The notes: generated by a model not told the origin, from the letters alone. A stretch of 64,000 nt of DNA from Blumeriella jaapii (GCA_009599575.1 VWND01000039.1:1-64000); one strand, 5' to 3'; counted from the first letter of the stretch, positions 1-13,430 are shown. Made by a program: numbers and translations.

Positions 1-3000
1 GTTTTAATAAATTTCAGACAAATAAGATATTAATAATTTAATTTGTAAAAAAAAATAAAAATTTAATCTAAGATATTTCATCTGTTAAATCAATAAATAT
101 ATATTTAAAACTTAAAATAGATTCAGTATCTAATTCCGTAATATAAACCTGTTTAGTAAAACTTTTTATAAAAAACTATTTATATTCGAAATAAATTTAT
201 TATCAAATAGATTTTGATAATAATCGGAATTTCGGTTTTTAGGCCATAATTCATTTCGTTTAAATAATAAACTTATTATTTGATAAACAAAATTTATTAA
301 TACACATTTATTTTCAAATTCGAAAGATTAACGTAATCGATAACAAATAACAGTAAATAATAAACAAATAAAACAACAACTATTTTCGTATAAATAAAAC
401 TATTTCGAATAAATTCTTCTTTTATATTTTGTGAAAATAAATCAAGATTCGCAAATTTAATACAATCGCGAATACAATAATTACTAGTATTTTGCGTATA
501 AATAAAATAACAATACGTGTAAAAATTATTATTTTCAAAACTTTGCGATAAAACCCAAATTAAATCATTTCTTGCGTTTTCGACTTCTTTTGTAATTATA
601 TTAATAATTTGCGCTTGTTTTTCGTAAATATTATTACGATTTATACAAAAATCGCAATTTGCACTAGTTTTAGAACACTAATCTAAAATAGTATTATTTA
701 AATATAAAAAAATTAATCGTTTACGACAGACTACTTCGCGTAAATAACTTTTAATTAATCTTTTATTTAACGAATCGTTTTCGATTTCTTTTTCAAAACC
801 TGAATTATAAAAAAACATCGATATAGCTTCGTTTTTATCGCGGCCGGCCCGACTAAAACCTTGTAAAAAACCGTTAAATTCGAAAGCTAATTCATAATAA
901 ATAATAGCACGTATATTAAAATAATCAAAACCTTTTTGCAAACCGCTAATACAAACTAAAATATTATAAAAAATTGTATAATCGGTAGTAAAACTTTTTA
1001 AAACCGATTCCTTTTCATTTTTTAATAATTCAGACGTATATTTCGCGCAATTTAAAAATTCAGATAATTTATCGACAAGCGCAATTGTAAAACAAAATAT
1101 TATTATTTTATTTAAATATGATTTAAAATTCGATTTTAATTCAAAACAATATTCTTCGATTTCTTTAAATTTATTTTGCATACTTTTAGATTTAAAACTT
1201 AAAACTCGATATGATATATTATTACGTAAACAATCGGCCCGTATTTTAGCAAAAGTTTGTAAATTTAATTTATTAATCAATTGATTTTCTTGATTTACGG
1301 ATAATATACCAATTAAAAATACTGTTTGAACTTTCAAATTAAAAATTTTTTTAAATTAATATATTATAAAACGATAATTAGCCGCAGTTATTAGCAAATG
1401 ACACTCGTCTAATATAATTTTATTAATTTTTCTTTTATCGATTTTATTTATTAATAAATTAATAAATATATCGTTTTTCAAAGTTTTAATAAAAATAAAA
1501 GTTATAGTTTTAAATTCAAAATTATTTTCGTAATTACTAATAGGAATTCCAAATTCATTTGCACGTTTAAATAAATCGCTTTTTAAACCAATTAACGGTA
1601 CGATAATAATAGTAATTTTGGCGTTAAATAAAACAGCGCATAATAAATAAATCAAAGATTTACCACTACTAATAGGTAATATTCCTAATATATAAAGCAT
1701 TTTTAATAAAATACTTTTTAATAAAGTTTCTCATTCAGAAATAATAAAATCGATTTCGGAATTATTTAAAAATTCGCGTAATAATAATAATAACGTATTA
1801 TTTCCGATAAGTATAATAAATAAATAATTCAAATTTGTAAGCTTAATTTTTTTATTAATTAAATTATATTCGAAAAACGCTTGTTTATTATGTTTTTTAG
1901 CTTTTGAATTATTATTTAATAAAAACTTTTGATAACGTAATGCAAAAGTCAAAGATTCAGTTTTGTTTTTATTAATTTTAATTTTATTAATAATATCGAG
2001 ATTATTTAAAAATAAATTATTAATAATTTTTCTTTATTATTTAAGCCGAAAAAATCAAAATAACGAAAGCAAAATTGTAAATACTTTAATTGCAAATCGC
2101 CTCGCGTATATTTTCGAAAATATTCGAATTACGGCCATAATTTAATTTTTTAGTTATTAACGAATAATTTATTTGATTCGCTTAAAACTTATTATTCGTA
2201 AAACTATTATTAAAATTAATTAATATAATAAAATTGATATCAAGATTTTCTTTTTATAAAATATTTAATAATAGCTATAATAATTTAACGATATTTTTAA
2301 ATAATTAAAGGTTGACCAATTTTTACTAAACAAAATAATTTTAAATAATTAAAAATATCGGCCGATTTTAAAAATCTTTTGTTTATATAAAAAAAATAAG
2401 CATTAACTGTTTTATATTAATTATTATTCGCCGAAATACTAATATTTAATATTTTAATAAATGGTTCTACTAAAACCATATAATATAATACTAAAATACT
2501 AACTTTTAAAAAAATATATTTTATATTCGAAGCTAGCTTTTTACTAAAAAATATTGCGATTTAAATTTATTAATATTTATAATAAATAAACCACTTCCAA
2601 TATCAAGAAATAATTCTCTTTTATTTTTACGCGAATTACAACTTCTAAGTGAAATAAATTCGGTTCCTCGAATGGGTAAACCACAATTTAAATAAAAATC
2701 AATCAAAAATAACTTTTTTAAATTGAAATTTAATTTTAAATAAGCTTTAATTGCTTAGGGTTTAATTTGTAATTTTTAATTCGAAAAATTATAAAAACGA
2801 GCTCGTAATTCTGACGATTTAATAACTTTATTAAATAACCATTTATCGTTTGCTTTTTTATTAGGATGTAAATCTTTGAAAAATAAAAAAAGCGTCGTAT
2901 TATTACGATCTTCGTATTTTACAAAATCAGCTAACGTAATATAATTATATTCGCTTTCTGAAATATTAAAAAAAAAATCGTTTTTTAATATTTGCTCGGT

Positions 3001-4790
3001 TTTTAAAATTAATTCTTTAAATACAAATCGCAAATTGTTAATACTTAAAACAACGTTTTTATAACTAACTGTATTTTCAGTCAAACTATAAATTGTAACA
3101 TTACTATTGCTTAAAAGATTTTTATTTACAATAAAACAAAACGATCGGTGTAATAGCAATTCGCTTAATGTAATATTCGAATTATTTTTAAAAAAATTAT
3201 TCATTAATTTAATTAAAATATCATTTAAATTACTTTAAGAATTACAAACAAAAATATTTATAGCTTTATTTAAAAATATTAATTGCGAGCAATATATAAA
3301 TTTAAAATAATAGCCAGATAAATCTAAAGTATCTCGTAAAGTAAAATTAAATTTTAAACTTTTAATTGCAAAATAAGCGTTAATAAGACTTTCGAATATA
3401 TTTAAATTTTGTTTTTGAATTAAAATTTCAAAAATAATATTACTTAATAATTTTTGAAATTCGATTAACAAAAGATTACGATCAGTTTCAGAATTTTTAT
3501 ATTTTTTTAAAAATAAAATATAAAAATTTTGCTTTGTATCTACGTTTGATAATCTTCCAAAAAACCAAGAATTATTCGAAGTATTGCTATTATTACTAAT
3601 ATTACTTGAATTGCTATCATCCGATAATATAAATTCATTGCTTATAAAATTATCGAATTCAATTTCAGAATTATCACTCGATAAATCGTCGATTAAAATT
3701 CGATTATTATAAGCTTTATTTATATTTCGATTAATAGTTTTTATAAAATTTTTCGATAAAACTTCAATTTTTGAATCGTTTATATAATCAATCGCTTGTA
3801 ATAATAAATCGTCAATTTTTTTTTCTAATTTTGTATCGATTTTAAAAATCGGTTTACTAGTTTTATATAATTTTAAATTATAACTACGAAAAAAAAAAAA
3901 TAATAAAAATTATTAAAAAAAGCAAAATAATCGACGCGAAATTTCGATATAAATAATATTTTAAATTCTTTATTGCCTATTTTATTAGGCTCAAAACTAT
4001 TTAAAATATTTAAATAACTTTTATTTATTTAAGTAATTTTATCTAAACTTAAATAAAAAATTTCTTAAATATTATCGATTATAAATTTAATCAATTCGTC
4101 GTCTTTATCTTGATTATATAATTCATATAAATCGTATAATTCTTGCGGCTTATAATTTTAAATAAATTCAGCATATCGAGTTTTTGCTTAAAAATTAGTT
4201 AAATTATCGCTAAGATTTATTTTAAACGAATTTAAATTTTCGTAGAATAAAGATTTTTTCAAATTTAATTCTTCGATTAATAAATTTTAAGCTATTAACA
4301 AATCAAATAGTAAATCTTCTGAAATTTTATTAAAATAAATATTATCTTCGATTTCGTTTACTGAATTATTAATTTGTTTAACTTCGAAATACCATTTATT
4401 TCTTTCAAGTGATTAAATAATTACAATTGAATAATATTTATTAATATTATTTGCAATAATAATTTCGATTTTATTTGTATAAATTTTTTTAATATGTTTT
4501 TTGATATTTATACGATTTGCTAAAATTAAAAAACAAAAATCGCATTTAAAATTGTTTTGCGATATTTCGAATTTTGGAAAAGGTTTTAAATCGAATTCTA
4601 ATAAAAAAAATCGTATTAATTCTAAACTGTTTTTTAAAAATTCGATTTTTAACAATTGATAAATAATTAAGCCTTGTTTAATTAATTTATTTCGATCGTT
4701 TTTTAAAATTGAATAAAAATGATTTTTACGTATATGTTGTTTAAATCCAGTAATAAATAAATTACAAAACAAACAAAGCAATAATTTAAA
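1..4790 (-). pseudogene. Decayed telomere-linked RecQ-type helicase with OrsD-like N-terminal zinc fingers
   Basis: Read right to left. At 4413-4781 lies an N-terminal region with a C-x2-C-x9-H-x4-H finger (CLFCNLFITGFKQHIRKNH) and a second CDFC...H half-finger, as in the OrsD (formerly DUF3505) family. Pieces at 2776-3204 and 3235-3471 carry the middle of the protein. The SF2 helicase core follows: motif I as LPISSGKS (1640-1690), motif II as LDECHLL (1395-1420), and motif VI as QGFSRAGRDKNEA (820-865). A Cys-rich tail with CDFC and CIRDC pairs reaches about 400, and the gene may run off the window. Motif changes (T to I, G to S) and stops are C-to-T/G-to-A, so it is RIP-type decay. Such helicases usually sit next to fungal telomeres and are thought to act on DNA ends. 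Family call is firm; exact ends are not. Confidence 0.8.
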
Positions 4791-4904
4791 ATCTATATAA
4801 TAAAATAAAAAATGAAAATCAGGTAAATCTTAAAACGCTTATTTAGGATTTAAATCGTTAGTAGTACGAAAATTACTAAAATAATAAATATTAGCGCTGT
4901 TTAT

Positions 4905-5225
4905 CAAAGGGGTGGAAAATACTTAAATGTTTGATATATCGAATTTTTTAAAAAAAAATCGTATAATCGAAGAAATTCGAAGAAAATAAGAATAAGTTTT
5001 TTTTAGGGGTTTTTTTGAAGTTTTTGAAGTTTTTGAAGTTTTTGAAGTTTTTGAAGTTTTGGAAGCTTTTGAAGTTTTGGGAGTTTTGGAAGTTTTGGTG
5101 GTTTTGATAGTTTTGGAGGTTTTGGAGGTTTTGGAGGTTTTGGTGGTTTTGGGGGTTTTGAAGGTTTTGAGGGTTTTGGGAATTTTGATAATTTGGGTGG
5201 TGTATGGTTTTGAAAAATTTTCAAA
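4905..5225. repeat. G/T-strand minisatellite, composite copy C1
   Basis: Tandem 9-10 bp units of the type GAAGTTTTT, GGAGGTTTT and GGTGGTTTTG, strongly G/T on the plus strand. The minus strand reads as a Lys-Pro repeat over 5003-5224, which follows from the short period and is not a credible protein. The left flank (GGGGTGGAAAATACTT) matches the start of copy C2 at 15794, so this is the left edge of the composite block. Paired G-runs separated by T4 could form quadruplex structures. Confidence 0.8.
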
Positions 5226-5375
5226 ACTTTAATTAATTAAAGTTTTCGCGTAGCCCATAGCAACGATAATTTTAATTAAATAAATTATTCGAAAACTTTA
5301 ATTAAATAAATTATTCGAAAACTTTAATTAAATAAATTATTCGAAAACTTTAATTAATTAAATTAAATTACAAAA
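5226..5375. repeat. 25-26 bp AT-rich tandem repeat, C1
   Basis: About four copies of a unit containing CGAAAACTTTAATTAAATAA and ending TTATT. The same short array follows the minisatellite at 16106-16250, so it is a fixed part of the composite block. Confidence 0.75.
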
Positions 5376-5778
5376 AAAGACACTTACAGCAAAAAGCAGA
5401 CTGATACACCGACTCATATTTATTCACCCTGAATACAAAACCCCGTGGAACAATTCACGGGCCGAAGCCATAGAATTTGCAAGTAACTAGGTTCCATAAG
5501 TAAAATGGCGGAGCATTAAAGCAAAACGCCTGGCAACCCTTTTCCCGTGGCTTTACGAGTTTTTAATAGAATAACGAAGGAATTAAACCTACAAAAACCA
5601 TTAACTATTATATTATAAGTGCTTTAAGACTTTTGTTCCGAAAGCATACGATCGACTAGATTATATAAAATATATAATTTTTTAAAGTTTATTTTGTGTG
5701 TGTGAGAGATTAAGCGAATATGGATTTAAGCGAAAGTTTAATTTTGCGACCGTGCACGATTTTCTAAACGTTTGCATT
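5376..5778 (-). repeat. Structured block with degraded Pol III-like boxes, C1
   Basis: First copy of a roughly 320 bp block seen also at 16251, 23428 and 33173. It carries hairpins such as CCGTGG..CACGG and CCCGTGGCTTTACG. The A- and B-box-like sequences that are clear in copy C2 are C-to-T/G-to-A mutated here. The stretch from 5640 to 5778 is AT-rich linker leading to satellite A; no gene is visible in it. Confidence 0.6.
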
Positions 5779-7029
5779 GCGATTAATAATAAATCGAATT
5801 GTATAAAATAAAAGAAATTAAATAAGTTTTAATATTAATAACCCAAATATAAAAAAAATTAGACGATTCTATTAAGAAATGGGCTGGTGTTTTACTAGTA
5901 AATACGAATACCGCAGGCTGTAGAATTAGGCTTTGGAGCCAAGTTATTCTTGGTCCGTGCTTCAATTCGTAGAACGTTTGCATTGCGATTAGTAATAGAT
6001 CGAATTGTACAAAATAAAAAAAATTAAATAAGTTTTAATATTAATAACCCAAATATAAAAAGAATTATACGATTCTATTAAGAAATGGGCTGGTATTTTA
6101 CTAGTAAATACGAATACCGCAGGCTGTAGAATTAGGCTTTGGAGCCAAGCTATTCTTGGTCCGTGCGTCAGTTCGTAAAACGCTTGCATTGCGATTAATA
6201 ATAAATCGAATTTTATGAAATAAAAAGAATTAAATAAGTTTTAATATTAATAACCCAAATATAAAAAGAATTGAACGATTTTATTAAGAAATGGGCTGGT
6301 GTTTTACTAGTAAATACGAATACCGCAGGCTGTAGAATTAGGCTTTGGAGCCAAGCTATTCTTGGTCCGTGCGTCAGTTCGTAAAACGCTTGCATTGCGA
6401 TTAATAATAAATCGAATTGTACAAAATAAAAAGAATTAAATAAGTTTTAATATTAATAACCCAAATATAAAAAGAATTGAACGATTCTATTAAGAAATGG
6501 GCTGGTGTTTTACTAGTAAATACGAATACCGCAGGCTGTAGAATTAGGCTTTGGAGCCAAGTTATTCTTGGTCCGTGCTTTAATTCGTAGAACGTTTGCA
6601 TTGCGATTAGTAATAGATCGAATTGTACAAAATAAAAAAAATTAAATAAGTTTTAATATTAATAACCCAAATATAAAAAGAATTAAACGATTTTATTAAG
6701 AAATGGGCTGGTGTTTTACTAGTAAATACGAATACCGCAGGCTGTAGAATTAGGCTTTGGAGCCAAGTTATTCTTGGTTCTTGGTCCGTGCGTTAATTCG
6801 TAGAACGTTTGCATTGCGATTAATAATAAATCGAATTGTACAAAATAAAAAGAATTAAATAAGTTTTAATATTAATAACCCAAATATAAAAAAAATTAGA
6901 CGATTCTATTAAGAAATGGGCTGGTGTTTTACTAGTAAATACGAATACCGCAGGCTGTAGAATTAGGCTTTGGAGCCAAGTTATTCTTGGTCCGTGCTTC
7001 AATTCGTAGAACGTTTGCATTGCGATTAG
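5779..7029. repeat. Satellite A array A1, left part
   Basis: Six 206 bp units (starts near 5779, 5985, 6191, 6397, 6603, 6816; the fifth is longer because a CTTGGTT segment is duplicated), followed by the first bases of a seventh unit. Each unit holds a conserved core with GGGCTGGTGTTTTACTAGTA and GGCTTTGGAGCC. Units differ mainly by C/T and G/A changes. A 66-codon minus-strand frame is open in most units. 206 is not a multiple of three, so it cannot read through. Confidence 0.95.
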
Positions 7030-7289
7030 TGTTACGATCCTGGTTGCCAGTGGTATGGTTGCCAATGGTATGGATGCTGGTGGTGAATGCTGGTGGTGTT
7101 GGATTAAGGTTTGGGCACGGACCACCTCGGCCACTAGGCCTCGCGCTAAGTCACGTGACCCATAAGCGCAACCCACTGTATATAAAATTCGCGATCCCGA
7201 GCATTCTAGCTCGGTGTTTTTCTTTTAATTTACATGCGTACCTTTTGGTTTATATTATTTTTTTGATTATTTTCGAATTAGCTGTAATA
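7030..7289 (+). repeat. 5' LTR of Gypsy-A
   Basis: 260 bp, same length as the 3' LTR. The first ~140 bp are GC-richer and unmutated; the last ~70 bp are heavily C-to-T changed and end AGCTGTAATA where the 3' copy ends AGCTGTGACA. It holds an E-box-like TCACGTGAC and a TATA box at 7179-7186. Confidence 0.93.
7179..7186 (+). promoter_or_regulatory. TATA box of the Gypsy-A LTR
   Basis: TATATAAA, about 28 bp downstream of TCACGTGAC, in the middle of the LTR where a U3 promoter is expected. It is kept in the 3' LTR at 13315-13322. Confidence 0.55.
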
Positions 7290-8915
7290 TAAAAAAAAAC
7301 CAAATAACTTTCGCTAAAAAGCTTTATATTCACGGTTAAAAATTCGATCTGCTTTTATAATTCGAATTTTTTTCAGGCCGCCGTACCGACGTTTATTTAT
7401 CGGTGTTTTAATCAGAACTTTTTTTTATTAATTTTGTTTTCAAAAAAAGCTGGAGTTTTTTTTTCTTATTAATTCGATCTGCTTTTGCAATTCGAATCGC
7501 CCTTTTTTAATATTATAATATTTTATGTTTTTTTTATAAATCGACGTGGCACCCGAAAACGAACGCAATTCGTACGATTCGGCTTCGAGTCAGCACTTTT
7601 ATTTTCTGCTTCTGCTTTTGGCGCTTTCGAATTTCTATTCGTTTCAGGCTTTTTCGACGATTTTAACAACGAGTTTTTATTCTACGATTTTTTTACCGAA
7701 TTATAATTATTTGCTGCTGGATCCCTTCGTTCTATTATCGAATCTAAAATCGAATTATACGACGCTAACATTCCAATACTTTTAAACCGACGAATGCTTC
7801 CACAACTGCTTAGTATATTTGCTAACGCTAAAGAATTTACTGCGGCCCAGCAGCTTTAAATCGCCTAGATAATCGCTTAAGCTATCGCCGCCGCTCGCTT
7901 TCCAACCCCCGCTATCGCTCGCGACGCCTTTCTTTTATTCCGAGCTTCGCGCGCTTTTACGGCGGACTTCTAATTAATTTCCGAATACTATTTTTCCGTT
8001 TTCGACCCAGCTATTTTTCGAATCGAATTATTCAAAATCAAATATTTTCGCTACGCTTTTAGCGATTATTAAAAAAAAATTAAATATAACGTATAAAAAA
8101 TAAATATAAAACTGTTTATTAAAAAATATTTAAAAAATTTTATATAAAATATAAACCAAGCCAAAGCATATTTTAAATATATTATTAGAAAAGCAAAAAC
8201 CATTATTTTAAAATATTTGAATTCCGAATTTTATAATCAAGCCTAATCGGCCCGAAACGTTTTTCGCATTTTTAATTAGCGCTTTTTTAATTATAATCGC
8301 GTTTAATTTGCTAAGTTATAATATAATAAGCTTTATATAAACAACGGTCAGATTTATAATAATTTTCGTTTTTTATTTATCCGCTACGCAATTATTAACA
8401 AAATTGCTAAAAACCGTTGATTCGAAAACATATGCGAAAAAGTTATTTTTATTTTTAAATACGATTTTCGAATGGAAAAATACAAAATAAATAATAATTA
8501 TATTGTTTTGAACGAGTTTTTGGCCGTTGCGAATAAAAAGTCACGCAATATCCGAATTAAAAAAATAGTTTCTACCCGTCGTATAAGCTATTTTTCCCTT
8601 GCTGTAACTTTTGCTAATCAGGATTCTAGGCGTATTTCCGGTATTTTTAAAATCTTTTAGCGTTTTACTTTTCTAGTCCTTTTTGCTCGCATAGTTTTTT
8701 TTTTTTTTAGCAAAAATTTTTACAAGCGTATAACTGCCACTTTTGCTACCTTCGGTTCTCCCCGCTTGGCTGCGCGCTTTCCTAGCGCTTATTATAATTG
8801 CGGCAAGCCCGGCCATTTCGCAAACGTTTGCTTCGACGCCAAGCTTAATCGCAAAATCGCCGAAATAATTATCGACGAAAAGCAAAACGATTTATTAAAA
8901 AACTTTTAAGCCGTA
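7290..8915 (+). pseudogene. Gypsy-A gag, decayed
   Basis: Leader (7290-7480) followed by a broken gag frame. The nucleocapsid zinc knuckle is legible at 8790-8831: YYNCGKPGHFANVC, i.e. C-x2-C-x4-H-x4-C with the first Cys now Tyr (TGT to TAT). The primer-binding site after the 5' LTR cannot be recognised, probably because of mutation. Short open frames at 7485-7785 and 8472-8660 are remnants or shadows. Confidence 0.75.
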
Positions 8916-11900
8916 GCAAAAACTTTTATTATAATAAAAGATTCGATTTATAAAAAAATTTAAAGTTTGACTAGCGCTTTTTAATAAAAGGGCGACAGTT
9001 TTTAGTTTTTATAAAATTAGCACGTAATAAATTATATATTAAAATATTTGCATATATCGATAACGGAACTAATATTTTCGATGCGATTAAAACTTTTTTA
9101 ACGTATTAATTTTTTTAATATTTCGAAATAAGTTTTATTCGGCTGCATAAGCTTATTATATCCATCGGCTATAATAGCGAGCCGGGAAAATTTATTTTTT
9201 CTGTTATTTTTTTTTTTTTTACGATTAACCGACGTCGTATAAATTTTCTTTTTTTAATTATAAACCTGGGTTTTACCGACGTTTTTATTAATCGCAAATT
9301 TTTATAATATTACGATTTAAAACAAGCGTATAGCCAAAAAAAAAACAAAATAAAATAGCTATTCGATATGCTTATTATTTTTTATTTTAACGAACAATTA
9401 TTCGTCGATTTTAATCAGCGAAAAAAACCTAAAATACTTAGTCGCATATATTAAAAAAATACAAACAAACGAAACAGCGTAATAAAAGTTTTATATATTT
9501 CTGCTAATATTTTTACAACGATTAAAAAAGCTTATTTAGGCTTTAGAATTAATAAACCTTTTACGTTTATGCGAGATTTTAAAAACAGTTTGCATAAAAT
9601 AAAAAAGTTTTTTATTAACAGTTCTAACCGACCAAGCCGGTTTTTCCAACCGGGCCAATTGCTACCCTTTTTATTTTTAATTGCAATATCAGCTGTATTT
9701 CCGCTTTTACATTTAGCGTTTTATAAATATATTACGAAAAACGAATGCGGATCGCAAAAAAAAAAGGATTATTATTATTCAGCGATTATACGTTTGTTGC
9801 TTTTATATATAATATAAATAAAAAACGTTTTCGCCGTACGAAAATCGCCGAGTTTAAAAAAGTTATATAATTCGCGGCAATAAAAAGCATTTTCGTTTCC
9901 GACGTTTTATAAGCCAAATATAACGATAACGTGGTTTTTATAAAAAAGCTTTTTTCAGTTTAGTATTCGGAATTTAAAAAATTGTTTTATAAGCAAAAAA
10001 GCGATAAGCTCGTTTTTCGCCGCTCCGGTGTAAATCATAAAATATATTTTGCCACGGAAAATACGTTTTTTATAAAACCATTTAAACGCTTTACGGATAA
10101 ACAGCTTATAAAAGTCAAAAGTTATATTTTCGACAATTTATACAAAGGTTTTATTAAATTTTTTAATATTTTTTTCGCCGCTTCGATTTTATTTATTAAA
10201 AAGTCAAACGACTTTATGCGCTTATATATCGATTATCGTAAGTTTAACGACTTTACAAAAAAGAATTTTTACCTTTTGCTTTTAATCGACGAAATATTAA
10301 CGCGAATTATTAAAGCCAAAATATTTACGAAAATTAATATTTAATAAGCATTTAATCGAGTCCGAATATTCGAAAAATCCGAAAAACTAATTAATTTTCG
10401 CATCCGATACGGCATATACAAATATAAAATCCTTCCGTTCGGTTTTATTAATAAGCCCGCTATATTTTAACGTTTTATTAATAATATTTTTATAAAGCAT
10501 TTAAATAATTTCTGCTCGGCGTATTTTAACGATATTTTTATTTATTTTGCGAATAATTTAAAATATAAAATCTACGTTAAAAAGATTTTATCGATTTTGA
10601 AAAAATACGGCTTAAAAGCTGATATTAAAAAATGCGAGTTTAATATTACGAAAATCAAATTTTTAAATTTCGTTATTAGCATCCAAAGTATTAAAATAAA
10701 CCCGGAAAAAATCGTTATTATTAAAAACTAGCAATATGCAGCGAATATATAAGGCGTGCAAAGCTTTTTGGGCTTTTGCAATTTTTACAAACGTTTTATA
10801 GCCGGCTACAGCCGTATTTGCCGCCCTTTTATTGCTTTTATAAGCAAAAACGTTTTTTTCGTATTCGAAAAAAAACAGAAAAACGTATGGAAAACATTGC
10901 GCAAAGCCTTGCTAAATACTTTTATTCTGTGCTATTACGATTTTTATAAGCAAACGCGTTTGGAAACCGACTTTTCTGATAAAATAATAACTGGCGTATT
11001 ATTTTAATTATAAAAAAACGATTTTTATTATCCGGTCGGTTTTTTTTTAAAATTATAATCGACGCCGAGTTTAATTACCCGATCTACGATAAAAAGCTTT
11101 TCGCTATTTTTCGCTTTTTTAAAAATTATAAGCCGAAGCTGTTAAGCGCTTAAAAAAACGTATATATATACACCGATCACCGCGTTTTAAAATATTTTAT
11201 AATAATTAAAAACCTTTCGGCTCGATAAGCCCGATAAGCCGAATTTTTCGCCGATTTTTATTTTATAATTATATATCGGTCGGAAATTATTAATACGTTC
11301 GCTAATACTTTTTTTCGCAAAAACTAAAATATTTCCTTATTAAAAGCGCGATAGCGAATAGCTCGAAAGCAGCAAATGTTTTTAAACGATAAATTAAATT
11401 TTTAGATTTTAAAAAAAATAACTGCTAAAAGTATAACCACGCTAGCGCTTATGAAAATAGCGTTCGATAAGCGCAATAACGATAGCATTTTTTCCGAAAA
11501 AAACAGCGAAAACGAAAAAAATAAAATATTTATAAAAAAATCCGCAGATTTAATTTCCGTAATCGCGTACGATATGTATAATTATATAATTATAAACGAT
11601 TTGCTGCAAGTTAATAAAAACTTTTTTTTTTTCGAAGCGCAACGAGCGTAAACCCGCAATTATAACTTTAACTACCAATTGCGACAAAACAAATTGTTTT
11701 TTCAAAACAGATTAATAATGTTTTTAAAACCTTTCGAATTGCGAATCTTTTTGATCCGATATATTTACGAACAATTTTGCGTAGCGTACGTTAAAATAAA
11801 AAAAATAAAACTTTTGGTCGGTCGTAAATACTATTAAAAAGCTATAAAAACAGATATATAATAATACGTTTCGAATTATCGTTGCATACGAATAAAAGCT

Positions 11901-13145
11901 AAGCGCGATAAAATCCCGGGCTTTTTAAAGCTTTTGCCTATATCCAGCAGGTTTTATTAATATTTAACGATAAATTTTACGAAGCTTTTATTAAACGAAA
12001 ATAATTACGATTTCGCTTTCGTAATAATAAATCGCTTATTTAAAAAGCTTTTGTTAATCTTTTGTTACAAAACTATTATAGCGAAAAAACTGACAGCTTT
12101 GTTTTTAATTTATTAAATGCGCTATTTCGGCATGCCGGATTTAATTATTTCGGACCGAAAAGCTTAGTTTATTTCGGTTTTTTAATAAAAATTCTGCCGT
12201 ATATTAAAAACCAAAATCAAATTAATTATTGCGTACAATTTTAATATCGATAGGCAGACCGAAGTAATAAACCAGTATATTAAGCAACGTTTCCGCCCTT
12301 TTTGCTTTTATTACTAAAATAATTAAAAACGCTTTTTATTTTTAATAGATATTATATAATTAATTTTGCCGCACGAGTTTTTCGGCAACGTTTTTCCTTT
12401 TTAAATTTTAAATAAATATAAAGCTCGTATATTCTGAAATATAAACAATTTTCGTCCTTTTCGCTCGGCCATCGAAAAACTTAACCGCGACGAAGCTTTG
12501 CATTTGACTTTCCGAGCTAAAAAAATTATAAAATACGCATAATCGTTTATTACGTAATAACAAGCCAAAATAAAGCGTTTCGCTAACTTATACAAACGAT
12601 CGGTGAATTGGAAAATAAGCGACGAAATATTAATAAATATTAAAAATTAAAAGCTCGACCGGCCTTTCCGAAAGCTTTCGGACAAATAATACGGCCTAAT
12701 CAAAATCGTCGATAAAATAAAAAAAAATTAAAAGCTTGACTTTTTCGCAAATTAATTAATTTATTTAATTTTTTATTTATATTCGCTCCGAAAGCATATT
12801 AGCAATTTTTTTTCTTTGGCCAACGCCGCTCCGAACCAACTTTTATTTAATTATTGCTTAAATAAACGAAATAAAAAATCGAAAAAATAATAAATTCGAG
12901 ATTGTATAAAAAAGTATTATAATATTAAATCAATTGAAAAAGCGCTAATGAAAATTTCGAATAATACTTTTGTTTTAACGCTATAACGGCCTTTCATATT
13001 TTTTAAGCATTTCACCGATTATATTCCACCGCTAAAAGCTTTTTACAAGCGCTCTTCGCATAGTTGCAAGCTTACAACGAAAGCAAAAAAAATTACACTA
13101 AGTTGGAAAATAATAAACCTATAATTGCAACTGCGAAAACGCAGT
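8916..13145 (+). pseudogene. Gypsy-A pol (protease, RT, RNase H, integrase), decayed
   Basis: Protease active site at 9056-9067 reads IDNG for the usual D-S-G. RT spans about 9960-10760, with MRLYIDYRKFNDF at 10215 and the catalytic box as YFNDIFIYF near 10520 (one Asp now Asn). The RT-RNase H link FLGFCNFYKRFI is at 10765. RNase H shows ETDFSDKI (10965) and YTDHRVLKYF (11165). Integrase shows an altered form of the HPQTDGQTE signature, NFNIDRQTEVINQ, near 12235-12275. No chromodomain is recognised before the 3' LTR. Stops and D-to-N changes fit RIP. Confidence 0.88.
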
Positions 13146-13147
13146 TT

Positions 13148-13165
13148 TTCGAAGGGGGGGGATAG
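13148..13165 (+). other. Polypurine tract of Gypsy-A
   Basis: GAAGGGGGGGGATAG lies directly before the 3' LTR TG, the expected place for the plus-strand primer of reverse transcription. Confidence 0.8.
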
Positions 13166-13425
13166 TGTTACGATCCTGGTTGCTAATGGTATGATTGCCA
13201 ATAGTATAAATACTAATGGTGAATGCTGGTGATGTTGGATTAAGGTTTGAATACGGACCATCTCGGCCACTAGGCCTCGCGCTAAGTCACGTGACCCATA
13301 AGCGCAACCCACTGTATATAAAGTTCGCGACCCCGAGCATTCTAGCTCGGTGTTTTTCTTTCAATTTACATGCGTACCTTTTGGTCCACATCACCCTTTT
13401 GATCATCCTCGAGCTAGCTGTGACA
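13166..13425 (+). repeat. 3' LTR of Gypsy-A
   Basis: 260 bp. Its mutation pattern is the mirror image of the 5' LTR: the inner start is changed (GCCAGTGG to GCTAATGG), the outer end is intact (CATCACCCTTTTGATCATCC). It ends TGTGACA and is followed by the ATTAG target duplication. Confidence 0.95.
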
Positions 13426-13430
13426 ATTAG

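Larger units (their letters stand above)
7030..13425 (+). mobile_element. Gypsy-A, complete but decayed Ty3/Gypsy LTR retrotransposon
   Basis: 6396 bp bounded by 260 bp LTRs (TGTTACGATCC...AGCTGTGACA) and a 5 bp target duplication ATTAG at 7025-7029 and 13426-13430. The target is a satellite A unit, so the array existed before the insertion. Order inside is gag, protease, RT, RNase H, integrase, which is the Gypsy order. A polypurine tract precedes the 3' LTR. All frames are broken by RIP-type stops, so it is not autonomous. Confidence 0.95.

Noticed and set aside
5003..5224. Lys-Pro-rich protein on the minus strand
   Set aside because: Produced by a 9-10 bp minisatellite; no start context, and the C2 version is in a different composition.
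6820..7292. Open frames crossing satellite A and the Gypsy-A LTR on both strands
   Set aside because: They span an insertion junction and the LTR; chance frames.
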